Assembly (NCBI GenBank): GCA_038230275.1
Contig: JBBRNO010000037.1
Location: 1 to 48,360, forward strand
Direction: 5' to 3'
From: JANXXV01 sp038230275
GTDB lineage: Bacteria; Acidobacteriota; Terriglobia; Bryobacterales; Bryobacteraceae
Length of the DNA: 48,360 nt
A model generated the notes under the pieces. It ran no database searches. It saw only the letters and a program-made list of their open reading frames with translations, and was not told the origin of the DNA. Below, piece after piece: positions 15,455 through 24,304 of this stretch. The position numbers were made by a program, and so were the translations under genes. Each line of letters starts with the position of its first letter. The first letter of the stretch is position 1.

Positions 15455-16795
15455 TTATCTTAAATTCAGGCCGTCCAACCTTCCCGTGGAATCGCCGAAG
15501 TGTTCGCCATGCACATCCATCCGGTCCATCATGGAAAGGAAGAGATTCGACATCGGCGTCTCTTTGCGGTAGTTAATGCGGCGGCCGGTCTTGATGTAGT
15601 TGTCGCCGCCGTGGCCCACCAGCATTGTCGGCAGATCCTCGTGATTGTGCTTATTTCCGTCGGTGAGGCCGGCGCCGTAGACAATCATGGAATTGTCGAA
15701 CAGCGAACCGTCGCCTTCCTGAACGGACTTCAACTTCTCCATCCATCCGGCGAATTGTTTCACGTGATAGGTGTTGATCTGCGACACCTTCTCCATCAAC
15801 TCGGGCTTGTTCTGGTGGTGTGTCAACGGGTGATGGCCGTCCGGAATTCCCAGTTCGCGGTAGGCGCGGGACGTGCCCTCGCGGGTGACCAGGAAGGTGA
15901 AGACGCGCGTGAGATCAGCCTGCAGCGCCACCGTCAACATGTCCGTCATCAGCTTAAAGTGCTCGGCGAAGTCGGCTGGAACCCCATACGGCTTCGGCAT
16001 CTTCGGATCGATCTGGGCGTTGTCCTTCTCGGCCTTTTCCAACTGGCGCTCAATCTCGCGAATGGAGCTGAGGTATTCTTCCAGCTTCCGCTTATCCGTG
16101 GGGCCGAGGTTGGTCTCCAGTCTCTTCGTGTCGCTGGTGACGAAGTCCAGAATGCTGCGGCGGTACTTGCTCTGGCGTGCGCGGGCTTCCGGGCTGAGCG
16201 CAATGCCGTTTCCGAACAGGCGTTCAAACAGGGCGCGAGGATCCAGGACAGGCGGTAGCGGCTGGGTCTCGCTGCGCCATGCGAGATTGTTCGTGTAGGC
16301 ACAGGAATAGCCCGAATCGCAATCGCCGGCCTGCCGCGCATCTTCCAGTCCCAGTTCCAGAGATGGGAATCTGGTCTTGTTGCCGATTTGATTCGCCACA
16401 ATCTGGTCGCAGGAAATGCCGGCCTTGATGTCGACCATGGTCTTGCGCGGCTGCACGCCGGTCAGGTAGGAACCGCAGCAGCGGCCGTGATCGCCCGGTC
16501 CGTCCAGCAGCGCGCGTCCGTTGTTGTGGGTCAGATTGCCCAGCACCAGGATGTCCTGCTTGAAGGGTTCCAGCGGTTTCATGATGCGGGATAGTTCGCC
16601 GAGCTTGCCCTCGTAGTCCAGGTTCCAGTTGCGGACGTCCATCCCGTTCGGCACGTACACGAAGCCCATGCGGACGGGAGCCTTCGGAGTCGCCTTCGCC
16701 ATCGCGGGCACCATCGCGTCTAAGAACGGGAGCGCGATCGTGGTCCCAACGCCGCGCAGAAATGTTCGCCGTGCCAGTGCCTTCCCGGTCATCAT
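15455..16795 (-). CDS. Tat-exported DUF1552 protein
   Basis: 446 aa. N terminus carries ARRTFLRGVGTTIALPFLDAM, a Tat-type signal. The body has DUF1552 features: FVYVPNGMDVRNWN, GDHGRCCGSYLTG, SLELGLEDARQAGDCDSGYSC and the closing YGAGLTDGNKHNHEDLPTM. Function is unknown. DUF1552 genes regularly follow DUF1592-type cytochrome genes in planctomycetes and acidobacteria, and here the two overlap by ATGA, so they are translated together. Confidence 0.92.
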   Translation of the reverse strand: MMTGKALARRTFLRGVGTTIALPFLDAMVPAMAKATPKAPVRMGFVYVPNGMDVRNWNLDYEGKLGELSRIMKPLEPFKQDILVLGNLTHNNGRALLDGPGDHGRCCGSYLTGVQPRKTMVDIKAGISCDQIVANQIGNKTRFPSLELGLEDARQAGDCDSGYSCAYTNNLAWRSETQPLPPVLDPRALFERLFGNGIALSPEARARQSKYRRSILDFVTSDTKRLETNLGPTDKRKLEEYLSSIREIERQLEKAEKDNAQIDPKMPKPYGVPADFAEHFKLMTDMLTVALQADLTRVFTFLVTREGTSRAYRELGIPDGHHPLTHHQNKPELMEKVSQINTYHVKQFAGWMEKLKSVQEGDGSLFDNSMIVYGAGLTDGNKHNHEDLPTMLVGHGGDNYIKTGRRINYRKETPMSNLFLSMMDRMDVHGEHFGDSTGRLDGLNLR

Positions 16796-19188
16796 CGTTG
16801 TGCCAACTCCTTCGGCTTTACTGCCGGTTTTACTGCGGGATCTTTCTTCGGAGTTTCTCCACGCCGCGATTGGAATGGCAGGCTCCGCGCAATTTCGTTC
16901 AAAAGCGTCTGGAAACGGTAGTCGTCCGCGGCTAGTTTCGCGTTAATGTCGTTGAGCGCTTTGCGATCGTAGCGTTCCACACCGCGGCCCAGCGCATACG
17001 TCAGCATCTTTTCAGTCAGGCAGCGGGAAAATTCAGGGAGATTGCCTTTGAGCAGTTCCGACATCTGCGCGGGCGTGTTAAACGACTTTCCGTTGGGGAA
17101 CGTGCCACTGGCGTCAATGGGGAACTTGCCGTCCATGGTGCGCCAGCGTCCGATGGCATCGTAGTTTTCCAGACCGAAACCGAGCACGTCCATTTTGTTA
17201 TGGCAGGAAGCGCAGATAGCATTGGCGCGATGCACGCCGAGTTGCTGGCGCAGCGATCCGGTGCTTCCCACTGCTTTCTCATCCAGAGCCGGAACGTCGG
17301 GCGGCGGCGGAGGAGGCGGCGTGCCGAGAATATTCTGCAGAACGTATTTCCCGCGAATGACCGGTGAAGTGCGCGTGGGATAGCTGGAGACGGTGAGCAC
17401 CGCTGCTTGGCTGAGAATGCCGCCGCGCTGGTCGGTGGTAAGCTCCACGCGGCGGAACTCAGGTCCGGTGACGCCTGTAATTCCATAGTGCCTGGCGAGC
17501 CTGTCATTGAGGAACGTGTACTTCGCGTCCAGGAAATCCGACATGGGGCGATTTTCACGGAGGACCCATTCGAAGAACAGCCGGGTTTCGGCCTTCATTG
17601 CGTCGCGCAGATCGGCTCCCCACTCCGGGAATTTCTGCGGATCGGGCTTCACGCTATCCAGGTTCCGGGTTTCCAGCCACTGCCCGGCGAAGTTGGAAGC
17701 GAATGCAGCGGCACGCTCGTCGGCGAGCATGCGCTTCACTTGCGCGTCTAAGACACCCGGTGAGCGCAGCTTATTCGCTTCGGCCAGACGCAGCAATTCG
17801 TCGTCCGGTGTGGAACTCCACAGGAAGTAGCTGAGGCGCGAAGCCAACTCGATTTCCGAGATTTTGTGAACCTTCGATGGATCGTTCGGATCGGGATCGC
17901 GCTCCACGCGGAACAGAAAATGAGGCGAGACCAGAATCGCCTGCAGCGCCAGTTGAATTCCTTGCTCGGTGGTCTGCTTTTCCGCCTTTGCCATTGCGAC
18001 GAACTTCATCAAGGACGCCACTTCCGGCTTCGTCACGGGACGGCGGTAGGCGCGGCGGGCCACGGTGGCGATGATCTTCTCTACGCAAGCTTGACCGGAA
18101 TTTGGATCGCAAATCAGAATCTTCTTGCGGCTGGGCTTCTCCGTCTTCGACGCAAAAGGTCCGACAAACGTGATGGAATCGATGTACTTGTTCTTCTTCG
18201 AACTGTAGGCGTCCTTCTCAGACAAGCCTTTTACAAAATCGTCGTTGAGGAACGCCGCGCGGAAAACGTGGTCGCCTTCGGGCAACGTCAGCCGCATCTC
18301 TTCATCGGAATAGGGGTTGAAGTAGACCAGCTTCGACGGTTTGGTTTCCACTTGGGACGAGTGCAGCAGCTTGCCGTCCATGTAGAAGTTCATGGTTACC
18401 GGCTTCGCGTCGGCGGCGCGTTCCCCGGGCAGTCCAATTCGCACGGTATATTCGCCGTCCCACTCCACGCGATGCGTGGCCTCAACGGTGCTAACGTCGG
18501 GCCTGCGGATGGTCTTGTCCCTGGCGTGATATTGCGCCTCAAGCGGTTTCGGCAGCGGATCGGCGCCGATGGCACGGGCGGCAATCCGCTCGGCGGCGTT
18601 AATGTACTTTTCCATGAGTACCGGAGAGATCGTCAAAACGTCGCCAATATTGTCGAAGCCGTAGCCCGAATCGTCGGAAGGAAAGTCTTTCTCGGCGCGA
18701 AAATCCACGGCTAGCAGGTCGCGGATGGTGTTCGAATATTCGTTGCGGTTCAAGCGGCGCGCGGTCACCCGGCCCGGGTCGGGCTTGACGTTGCGGTCGG
18801 CCCATTCAAACTCGCCGCGGACGAACTTCATCAGCGCGTCAATCTGCGAATCCGAAGGCCGCGGAATCCCTTTCGGAGGCATCTCACCAGAGCTGATCTT
18901 TTGAAGAATTTTCTCCCAGCCTTCGCGTTGCTCGCTAATGGAGCCGAGCGTGGAAAATGCCAATACGTTTAACCCGCCTGAGGCTGTGCGGTCATTGTGG
19001 CAGGCGACGCAAGTCTCGGTGAGAATTGGCTTTACGGTGGTGTCGAAATTGGCGGCTGTACCCGCTGAGACTGCGGCGGGTGTCTTTCCAGGAATGGGCG
19101 ATTTCGAAGTAGTAGAAGCCGCCGCCAGCAGCAACCCGGCAGCCGGCAAGGCAAAAATCAGGCTTCGCACTTCTAAACGCATTCGCAC
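16792..19188 (-). CDS. Exported cytochrome-c-like DUF1587/1595/1592/1588/1585 protein
   Basis: 798 aa with an N-terminal signal segment. Order seen: cytochrome motif CVACHN (C60/C63/H64), DUF1587 (RLNRNEYSNTIRDLLAVD), a beta-rich middle, DUF1595 (AYRRPVTKPEV), DUF1592 (ELASRLSYFLWSSTPDDELL), DUF1588 (RGGILSQAAVLTVSSYPTRT, then a run of seven prolines), and DUF1585 with a second haem motif CASCHN and a closing LTYALGRGVERYD. These large periplasmic proteins have no proven role. Initiation is supported by a GAGGTG ribosome-binding site and an upstream TATAAT. Confidence 0.93.
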   Translation of the reverse strand: MRMRLEVRSLIFALPAAGLLLAAASTTSKSPIPGKTPAAVSAGTAANFDTTVKPILTETCVACHNDRTASGGLNVLAFSTLGSISEQREGWEKILQKISSGEMPPKGIPRPSDSQIDALMKFVRGEFEWADRNVKPDPGRVTARRLNRNEYSNTIRDLLAVDFRAEKDFPSDDSGYGFDNIGDVLTISPVLMEKYINAAERIAARAIGADPLPKPLEAQYHARDKTIRRPDVSTVEATHRVEWDGEYTVRIGLPGERAADAKPVTMNFYMDGKLLHSSQVETKPSKLVYFNPYSDEEMRLTLPEGDHVFRAAFLNDDFVKGLSEKDAYSSKKNKYIDSITFVGPFASKTEKPSRKKILICDPNSGQACVEKIIATVARRAYRRPVTKPEVASLMKFVAMAKAEKQTTEQGIQLALQAILVSPHFLFRVERDPDPNDPSKVHKISEIELASRLSYFLWSSTPDDELLRLAEANKLRSPGVLDAQVKRMLADERAAAFASNFAGQWLETRNLDSVKPDPQKFPEWGADLRDAMKAETRLFFEWVLRENRPMSDFLDAKYTFLNDRLARHYGITGVTGPEFRRVELTTDQRGGILSQAAVLTVSSYPTRTSPVIRGKYVLQNILGTPPPPPPPDVPALDEKAVGSTGSLRQQLGVHRANAICASCHNKMDVLGFGLENYDAIGRWRTMDGKFPIDASGTFPNGKSFNTPAQMSELLKGNLPEFSRCLTEKMLTYALGRGVERYDRKALNDINAKLAADDYRFQTLLNEIARSLPFQSRRGETPKKDPAVKPAVKPKELAQR

Positions 19189-19335
19189 CCACCTCTTCTT
19201 ACGCTGGGACCACGGGAAATGTTACTTCGGCACCACAATTATATCATCCGGCCAAATGCTCCGAACCAGCTGAAGAGCATGGCATAATGGGGGCTCCGAT
19301 TTATTTCCGCGCAGCCAAATTCGAGGACACCAATC
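19189..19335 (-). promoter_or_regulatory. Divergent intergenic region with a minus-strand -10 box
   Basis: On the minus strand a perfect TATAAT lies at 19243-19238, placing the transcript start near 19231, about 43 bases before the DUF1592 gene. The -35 match is poor (TTCGGA at 16-base spacing). A purine-rich AGAGGTGG precedes the ATG. On the plus strand a CATAAT near 19283 could serve the 19336 gene, but no convincing -35 accompanies it. Confidence 0.4.
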
Positions 19336-19791
19336 ATGTCGCTACCTGTATCTACGCCGAAACAGAATCCGTTGACTTTGATCATGAAGATCAAATCGCC
19401 ACAGGACTCCGCCGCCTTGCGGGAACTGCTCAATAAGTTTCTCTCGCTTCCGCGATACCAGAACCCCATTGATGTAGCCCTGGACAAGCTTGCGAAGGTG
19501 CACTTCGCCCGGTTCGTCTTCATGGACGACGACACCAGGCTTGCCGTCATCACCAGTTACGACGATAGCTTCGAGGATTACATTAACGACTTCATCGATG
19601 TGATCGGCGACATCTTCAATGGTTTGCTGGCCCACATGGCGGATGCGCCGCCGTTGCCGGTGCAAAAGCATCGCGAAGATTTTCTGGAATATGTGAGAAA
19701 GAACGACTTGCGTTGCCTGGGCACGTTCTATAGCGCTTACCCGACTTTGGGAGTAAAGACGATTCTTGCTCTAGCGGCTGCAGACGAGTAG
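19336..19791 (+). CDS. Uncharacterised partner of the DyP peroxidase
   Basis: 151 aa, no signal peptide, not recognised as a named family. The centre (VHFARFVFMDDDTRLAVITSYDDSFEDYINDF) has the beta-alpha-beta look of a ferredoxin-like half, a pattern I associate with proteins found near haem peroxidases. The C-terminal part is helical (HREDFLEYVRKNDLRCLGTF). It ends four bases before the DyP start, so the two are almost surely cotranslated. The role could be assembly, cargo or electron delivery for the peroxidase; that is inference from position only. Confidence 0.75.
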   Translation: MSLPVSTPKQNPLTLIMKIKSPQDSAALRELLNKFLSLPRYQNPIDVALDKLAKVHFARFVFMDDDTRLAVITSYDDSFEDYINDFIDVIGDIFNGLLAHMADAPPLPVQKHREDFLEYVRKNDLRCLGTFYSAYPTLGVKTILALAAADE

Positions 19792-19795
19792 CCCC

Positions 19796-21124
19796 GTGCC
19801 GCAACTCGATCTTGCCGATATTCAGGGCGTAGTTTTACGTAGCTACAAAATGCCCTTGTTGCGCAATTTCGTATTTCGTATTGATGACGCAGTTCGCGTC
19901 AAAGCGTTGCTGCCCGGGCTGAACATTCAGAATGCCGAGTGCTGGGATGCTAAGCCGGAGTTCTGCATAAATATCGGTTTCACGTCGGATGGCTTGCGGG
20001 CACTGCACGTGCCAGCTGACACGCTGGCCACTTTCCCCGCCGAATATTTGCAAGGCGCGGCCGCCCGAGCCGCCGTGGTGGGCGATGCGGGAGCGAACGA
20101 TCCGGCAAACTGGATTGCCCCATTTAGATCGACGCAGGTTCATATTCTACTCAGCGTGACCGCGCAGACGTGCGAGATTCTGGACTCCTTAAGCGCGCGG
20201 ATTCGCAGCGAGTGGGCACCGGCCGCCACGGAAATCTTCTGCGGCGATGGAACTATGCCGGCTGATCATCGGGCCCACTTTGGATTTGTAGATGGCATCT
20301 CGCAGCCGCGCGTGGACGGAGTGCCGGTACAGAAACCGGATATTCCGGGCATTCCAGAGTTTACTGATCCCATGCCGCTGGTGCCGCCTGGCTCCTTTGT
20401 CCTGGGGTATGAAAGCGCGCATCCTGGCCACTTGTATCCCATGCCTTCGCCTGAAGCGCTAGGCAAGAACGGAAGCTTCGCTGCGTTTCGAATTCTGAAG
20501 CAGGATTGCTTCGCGTTCGAAAATTTCCTTGACGATGCGGCGAAACGAACCGGGCTGGACCGGGAATTGGTCGCTGCCAAGCTTGTCGGGCGGTGGCGTA
20601 GCGGCGTGCCGCTGGCACTGGCTCCTGAAGCCGCTGATCAGAAAGATGTTCCCATGGATCAATGGAACGAATTCGATCATGCGGAAGATCCGGCGGGCAA
20701 GCGCTGTCCGCTGGGTTCGCACATCCGGCGTACCAATCCTCGCCGGGCCGCGGTGGCCGGAAGCGGCGGCGCCACCCATCGAATCATGCGCCGTGGGCTG
20801 CCGTATGGGCCTCCCTTCGACCCACGAAATCCGGAAGATGGTATCGAACGCGGACTGCTGGGCCTGTTCATTTGCGGCAGTCTGCGCGACCAGTTTGAGT
20901 TCCTGATGAAGGACTGGGTGAACGACGGAGATTTCGCCGGCTTGGGCAGCGACCGGGATCCGATTATCGGCAATCAGCCGCCCACGGGTGGACGTTTCAA
21001 AATTCCCGGTGAGACTAAGCCGCATGCAGTTGTGCGGGGAATGTCGAGCTTCATCACTACGCGAGCCGGCGCCTACTTCTTCCTTCCCAGCATCACCGGA
21101 TTGCGTTATTTGGCGGCGCTTTAG
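19796..21124 (+). CDS. DyP-type haem peroxidase
   Basis: 442 aa dye-decolourising-type peroxidase, oxidising substrates with hydrogen peroxide. The signature FGFVDGISQP (162-171) holds the catalytic Asp (D166) of the GxxDG motif. PLGSHIRRTNPRRA holds the probable proximal haem ligand H309. The end, SSFITTRAGAYFFLPSITGLRYL, is typical. No Sec or Tat signal is visible, so it is cytosolic or exported by other means. GTG start at 19796; other in-frame starts would cut into the first strand. In the same frame directly after its stop lies an endonuclease III remnant. Confidence 0.93.
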   Translation: MPQLDLADIQGVVLRSYKMPLLRNFVFRIDDAVRVKALLPGLNIQNAECWDAKPEFCINIGFTSDGLRALHVPADTLATFPAEYLQGAAARAAVVGDAGANDPANWIAPFRSTQVHILLSVTAQTCEILDSLSARIRSEWAPAATEIFCGDGTMPADHRAHFGFVDGISQPRVDGVPVQKPDIPGIPEFTDPMPLVPPGSFVLGYESAHPGHLYPMPSPEALGKNGSFAAFRILKQDCFAFENFLDDAAKRTGLDRELVAAKLVGRWRSGVPLALAPEAADQKDVPMDQWNEFDHAEDPAGKRCPLGSHIRRTNPRRAAVAGSGGATHRIMRRGLPYGPPFDPRNPEDGIERGLLGLFICGSLRDQFEFLMKDWVNDGDFAGLGSDRDPIIGNQPPTGGRFKIPGETKPHAVVRGMSSFITTRAGAYFFLPSITGLRYLAAL

Positions 21125-21289
21125 ATTCGAGAGGCCACGCTGGAACAACTTCCAGTGGACTGCCGGTTGTTTACCATCGCTCATCTGCTCTTGAAACAGC
21201 ACGGACAGGATCTGTGCTTGCGGAACGAGCCGGCCTGCGGCGTTTGTCCGGTGAGCTTGGACTGCCGATATTTTCAACTGCGACAATGA
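21125..21289 (+). pseudogene. 3' remnant of an endonuclease III (nth-type) gene
   Basis: Continuing in frame after the DyP stop, 54 codons read to a TGA at 21287-21289. They contain QLPVDCRLFTIAHLLLKQHG and then CLRNEPACGVCPVSLDC. This gives C-x6-C-x2-C-x5-C, the [4Fe-4S] loop at the C terminus of endonuclease III/MutY-like glycosylases, preceded by the usual Asp/Cys and HxxL-HG helix. The catalytic helix-hairpin-helix part is missing and there is no start codon or ribosome-binding site, so this is a truncated gene tail. The following gene starts 11 bases beyond it. Confidence 0.8.
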
Positions 21290-21300
21290 TTGGATCGACT

Positions 21301-23124
21301 ATGAGACTCTCCGCTGTCATCGCATTCCTTGGAGTTGTGGCGCCTGTGCTTTGGGCTGAGAACCTGCCCGTGCCGCGCTTCACCGATCCAGCGCGAAAAT
21401 CAAAGCTGGAGGCTGCCTTTCCCGAGATCGAAAAGATCTTCGAGAAGTATCGGCAGCAGAGGGGCATTCCTGGGATGGTGTTCGGCGTGGTGATCGACGG
21501 GCAACTGGCGCTGGTGAAGGGTGCCGGAGTGCGGGACCGCAAGTCGAACGAGGCCGTAACGCCGGAGACCGCCTTTCGCATTGCCTCTATGACGAAGAGC
21601 TTTACGGTGCTGGCGATTTTGAAGCTGCGGGACGAAGGGAAGCTTTCCCTGGACGATGCCGCCGCCAAGTGGATTCCGGAAATGGCGAATTGGCAGTATC
21701 CCACGCACGATTCCTCGCCCATCCGCATTCGAGAGCTGCTGACGCACGGCGCTGGTTTCCCGGAAGATAATCCGTGGGGGGACCGGCAGCTTGCCATCAG
21801 CGAAGAAAAGTTGACGCAGTGGTTAGAACAAGGGCTTCCGTTTTCCACTGCGCCGGACACTGCGTACGAATATTCCAATTACGGCTTCGCGCTGCTGGGA
21901 CGAATTGTCACCAAGGCATCCGGGGTGCCGTATCGGGAGTATCTGGAAAAGCAGATTCTGGCGCCGATTGGGATGCGGTCGTCGTCGCTTGAGCCGGAAA
22001 CGATCCCGGCCGGAGTTCGCGCCACGGGATATAAGAAGATCGGCGATGACTATGTCGGCGAACCGTCACTGGCGCACGGCACATTCGGTTCCATGGGCGG
22101 ACTGGTGACTACGGCGGGAGATCTTGCCAAGTATGTGGCCTACCAGCTATCTGCTTATCCTCCGCGCGATGATGCCGAGAGTGGGCCGGTGCGCCGGAGT
22201 TCCCAACGCGAAATGCAGCGTGCCGCGCGGACTAGTAACGTGGCTGCGAGCCGCGTCACGCCGGACGCGGTGTTGCAGGCCGGAGTCAATAGTTACGGTT
22301 ATGGTTTGCGGATTTCCACGGATTGCCGCTTTGAACACATCGTAGGGCACGGCGGCGGGTTGCCGGGTTTTGGCAGTTACATGATGTGGCTTCCGGATTA
22401 CGGTGTCGGCATGTTTGCGATGGCCAATCTGACGTATGCCGGCCCCGCCCAGCCGATGAGCGATGCCTTCGATGTGCTGCGGAAAACCGGCGCGCTGCAA
22501 CCGCGTGAGCTTCCTCCATCGCCAGCGTTGACGGCGGCGCGCGACTCCATTGTGCGGCTGTGGAAACAGTGGAACGATGGGGAGGCGGAAGCATTGGCCG
22601 CTGATAATTTCTTCCTCGACACTTCGGCTGCGCGGCGGCGGGAAGAGATTGAGAAGCTCAAGGTGGACATGGGGCAGTGCAGCCAGATTGGAGAAGTGCG
22701 GCCCGAGAACCTGCTGCGCGGCAAATTCCGGATTGGCTGCGAGCGCGGCTTCGTGGACGCCGCGTTCACGCTTGCCCCCACAATGCCGCCACGGTTACAG
22801 TCCCTGCGATTTACGCCGGCAATCCAGTTGGACTCAACGCTAACGGCGAAGGTGAACCAGCTGGCGTCGCTGGTTGGGAAGCCTTCGGCGAAACGAATCA
22901 AAGCGCTGTCCATTCCCGGCTTGCCGCGCCAATTGGAAGCACTGCGGATCACCTACGGAAACTGCCGGGTGGGGGAGACCTTGGCCGGCGACGGAAGCAA
23001 ACAAGCACGGGTCCGATTTGAGTGCGATCGTGGACCGCTTGAGGCCCAAATGCGTTTTGACGCCGGTGGAAAGCTTCGCGAGGTTTCGTTTAGCAAGCCC
23101 CCAGATGTTTCCTGCGTGCCGTAG
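21301..23124 (+). CDS. Exported serine hydrolase, class C beta-lactamase/PBP fold
   Basis: 607 aa from the ATG at 21301, which gives a clean signal peptide (MRLSAVIAFLGVVAPVLWAE); longer in-frame readings run into the nth remnant. The catalytic motifs are SMTK (S96-K99), YSN (191-193) and HGG (350-352), as in DD-peptidases, esterases and class C beta-lactamases. A C-terminal region of about 200 residues (from roughly 400) follows, with an NTF2-like flavour but no firm family. Substrate unknown; esterase or peptidase is likelier than true beta-lactamase in soil bacteria. Confidence 0.88.
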   Translation: MRLSAVIAFLGVVAPVLWAENLPVPRFTDPARKSKLEAAFPEIEKIFEKYRQQRGIPGMVFGVVIDGQLALVKGAGVRDRKSNEAVTPETAFRIASMTKSFTVLAILKLRDEGKLSLDDAAAKWIPEMANWQYPTHDSSPIRIRELLTHGAGFPEDNPWGDRQLAISEEKLTQWLEQGLPFSTAPDTAYEYSNYGFALLGRIVTKASGVPYREYLEKQILAPIGMRSSSLEPETIPAGVRATGYKKIGDDYVGEPSLAHGTFGSMGGLVTTAGDLAKYVAYQLSAYPPRDDAESGPVRRSSQREMQRAARTSNVAASRVTPDAVLQAGVNSYGYGLRISTDCRFEHIVGHGGGLPGFGSYMMWLPDYGVGMFAMANLTYAGPAQPMSDAFDVLRKTGALQPRELPPSPALTAARDSIVRLWKQWNDGEAEALAADNFFLDTSAARRREEIEKLKVDMGQCSQIGEVRPENLLRGKFRIGCERGFVDAAFTLAPTMPPRLQSLRFTPAIQLDSTLTAKVNQLASLVGKPSAKRIKALSIPGLPRQLEALRITYGNCRVGETLAGDGSKQARVRFECDRGPLEAQMRFDAGGKLREVSFSKPPDVSCVP

Positions 23125-23156
23125 CGTACTCAATCCGTGCGAAGCTATTACAAGGA

Positions 23157-23996
23157 TTGTTTACTCTGAGGCAGAAATGGAATACACATGGCCGACATCC
23201 CGCTACCAGCTTTGGCGTGGCGCTAGCGCTGTTGGCAGTCCCCGCGATCGTTTGCGGGGTGGAACTCAAGAAGGAAACAGTCGAGGCCTTTAATCGTCAT
23301 GTAGCCACGGTGGAAGCGCGTCTGGCCCCGCGGCACCGCGGAGAGAAATTTCTGTGGTCCGACGAAGCTTCGCAGCGGCATCAGAAGTTGGCTCAGGGCG
23401 TTGTCGTGGTGGAACCCGCCGTGGACAAAGGCACCGTCACCGTCAAGGGCGGCTTAATCCACGATTTTATCGGCGCCGCGTTCATTCCCGGCGGCACGCT
23501 GGCGGCAGCGCTGGCGGTGACGCAGGATTACAAGCGGCACAAGGAGATTTATCCGGAAGTTGCCGATGCGCAAATTCGCTCCCGAAAGGGAAACGACTTC
23601 CTGGTTTACATGCGCATCGTAAAGGCAAAGTTTTTCCTCTCCGATGTGCTCAATACCAATCAGGACATCCGTTTTTTTTCGCTCGATCCCACTCGCGCCT
23701 ACAGCAACGCCTTCAGCACCCGAATCACTGAGGTGGCCGATGCCGGCTCCGCGAAGGAGCGGGAACTGCCGGAGGGCAACGACCGGGGCCTGCTATGGCG
23801 CTTAAATGTCTACTGGTTTTTTGAAGAGCGAGACCACGGCGTTTACATCGAATGCGAAGCGATCACGCTGACGCGCGATGTGCCTATGGGTGCCGGACGT
23901 TTGTTCGCCCCTATCGTGCAAAGCGTACCTGCCGAATCCCTGCGCGGGACTCTGGAACAGACGCGAAAAGCGATTGCCGCACTGGTGAAACCCTAG
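23157..23996 (+). CDS. Exported protein of unknown function
   Basis: 279 aa. An N-terminal hydrophobic stretch (FGVALALLAVPAIVCG, about residues 19-34) looks like a signal peptide. The mature part has strand-helix alternation with VYMRIVKAKFFLSDVLNT and GVYIECEAITLTRDVP, compatible with a START/polyketide-cyclase-like cavity, but I do not recognise a family with certainty. The start is unclear: TTG at 23157 sits directly on AAGGA, and a GTG near 23217 would lose most of the signal. The stop overlaps that of the convergent lipoprotein gene by four bases (CTAG). Confidence 0.7.
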   Translation: MFTLRQKWNTHGRHPATSFGVALALLAVPAIVCGVELKKETVEAFNRHVATVEARLAPRHRGEKFLWSDEASQRHQKLAQGVVVVEPAVDKGTVTVKGGLIHDFIGAAFIPGGTLAAALAVTQDYKRHKEIYPEVADAQIRSRKGNDFLVYMRIVKAKFFLSDVLNTNQDIRFFSLDPTRAYSNAFSTRITEVADAGSAKERELPEGNDRGLLWRLNVYWFFEERDHGVYIECEAITLTRDVPMGAGRLFAPIVQSVPAESLRGTLEQTRKAIAALVKP

Positions 23997-24259
23997 GGCT
24001 TTTTTGCCTTGATGGGATCTTCACGCTCGGCCTCTTTCCAGCCTTCTTTCATCCCCTTTGCGGCCTTCTTAATTTCCGTGCCTGCCTTGCGCGCCGCTTC
24101 GTCGGTTTCCTTCACCACATCGTGCATCACCTTACCGGCCTTTTGGGAAGCGGTGTCCCCATCGTTAGTCCGTGGCCGTTCCGTTTGCTCGACAGTAGAC
24201 GAGCAGGCACTAAGAGCGGCCGCGGCAAGCACTACGGATGTTAGAAACCAGGTTCGCAT
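23993..24259 (-). CDS. Small lipoprotein, charged helical
   Basis: 88 aa. Signal sequence MRTWFLTSVVLAAAALSAC with a lipobox LSAC (C19). The rest is a lysine/glutamate-rich helix (KAGKVMHDVVKETDEAARKAG, in pieces of that type), like small envelope-stress lipoproteins. AGGAG precedes the ATG at 24259 by seven bases, which is why this start is chosen over one 15 codons upstream. It converges on the previous gene with overlapping stop codons. Confidence 0.8.
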   Translation of the reverse strand: MRTWFLTSVVLAAAALSACSSTVEQTERPRTNDGDTASQKAGKVMHDVVKETDEAARKAGTEIKKAAKGMKEGWKEAEREDPIKAKKP

Positions 24260-24304
24260 TGAGTTCTCCTGATATGAGAGGTTCACGGCCGGAATTCGTT
24301 TCAC

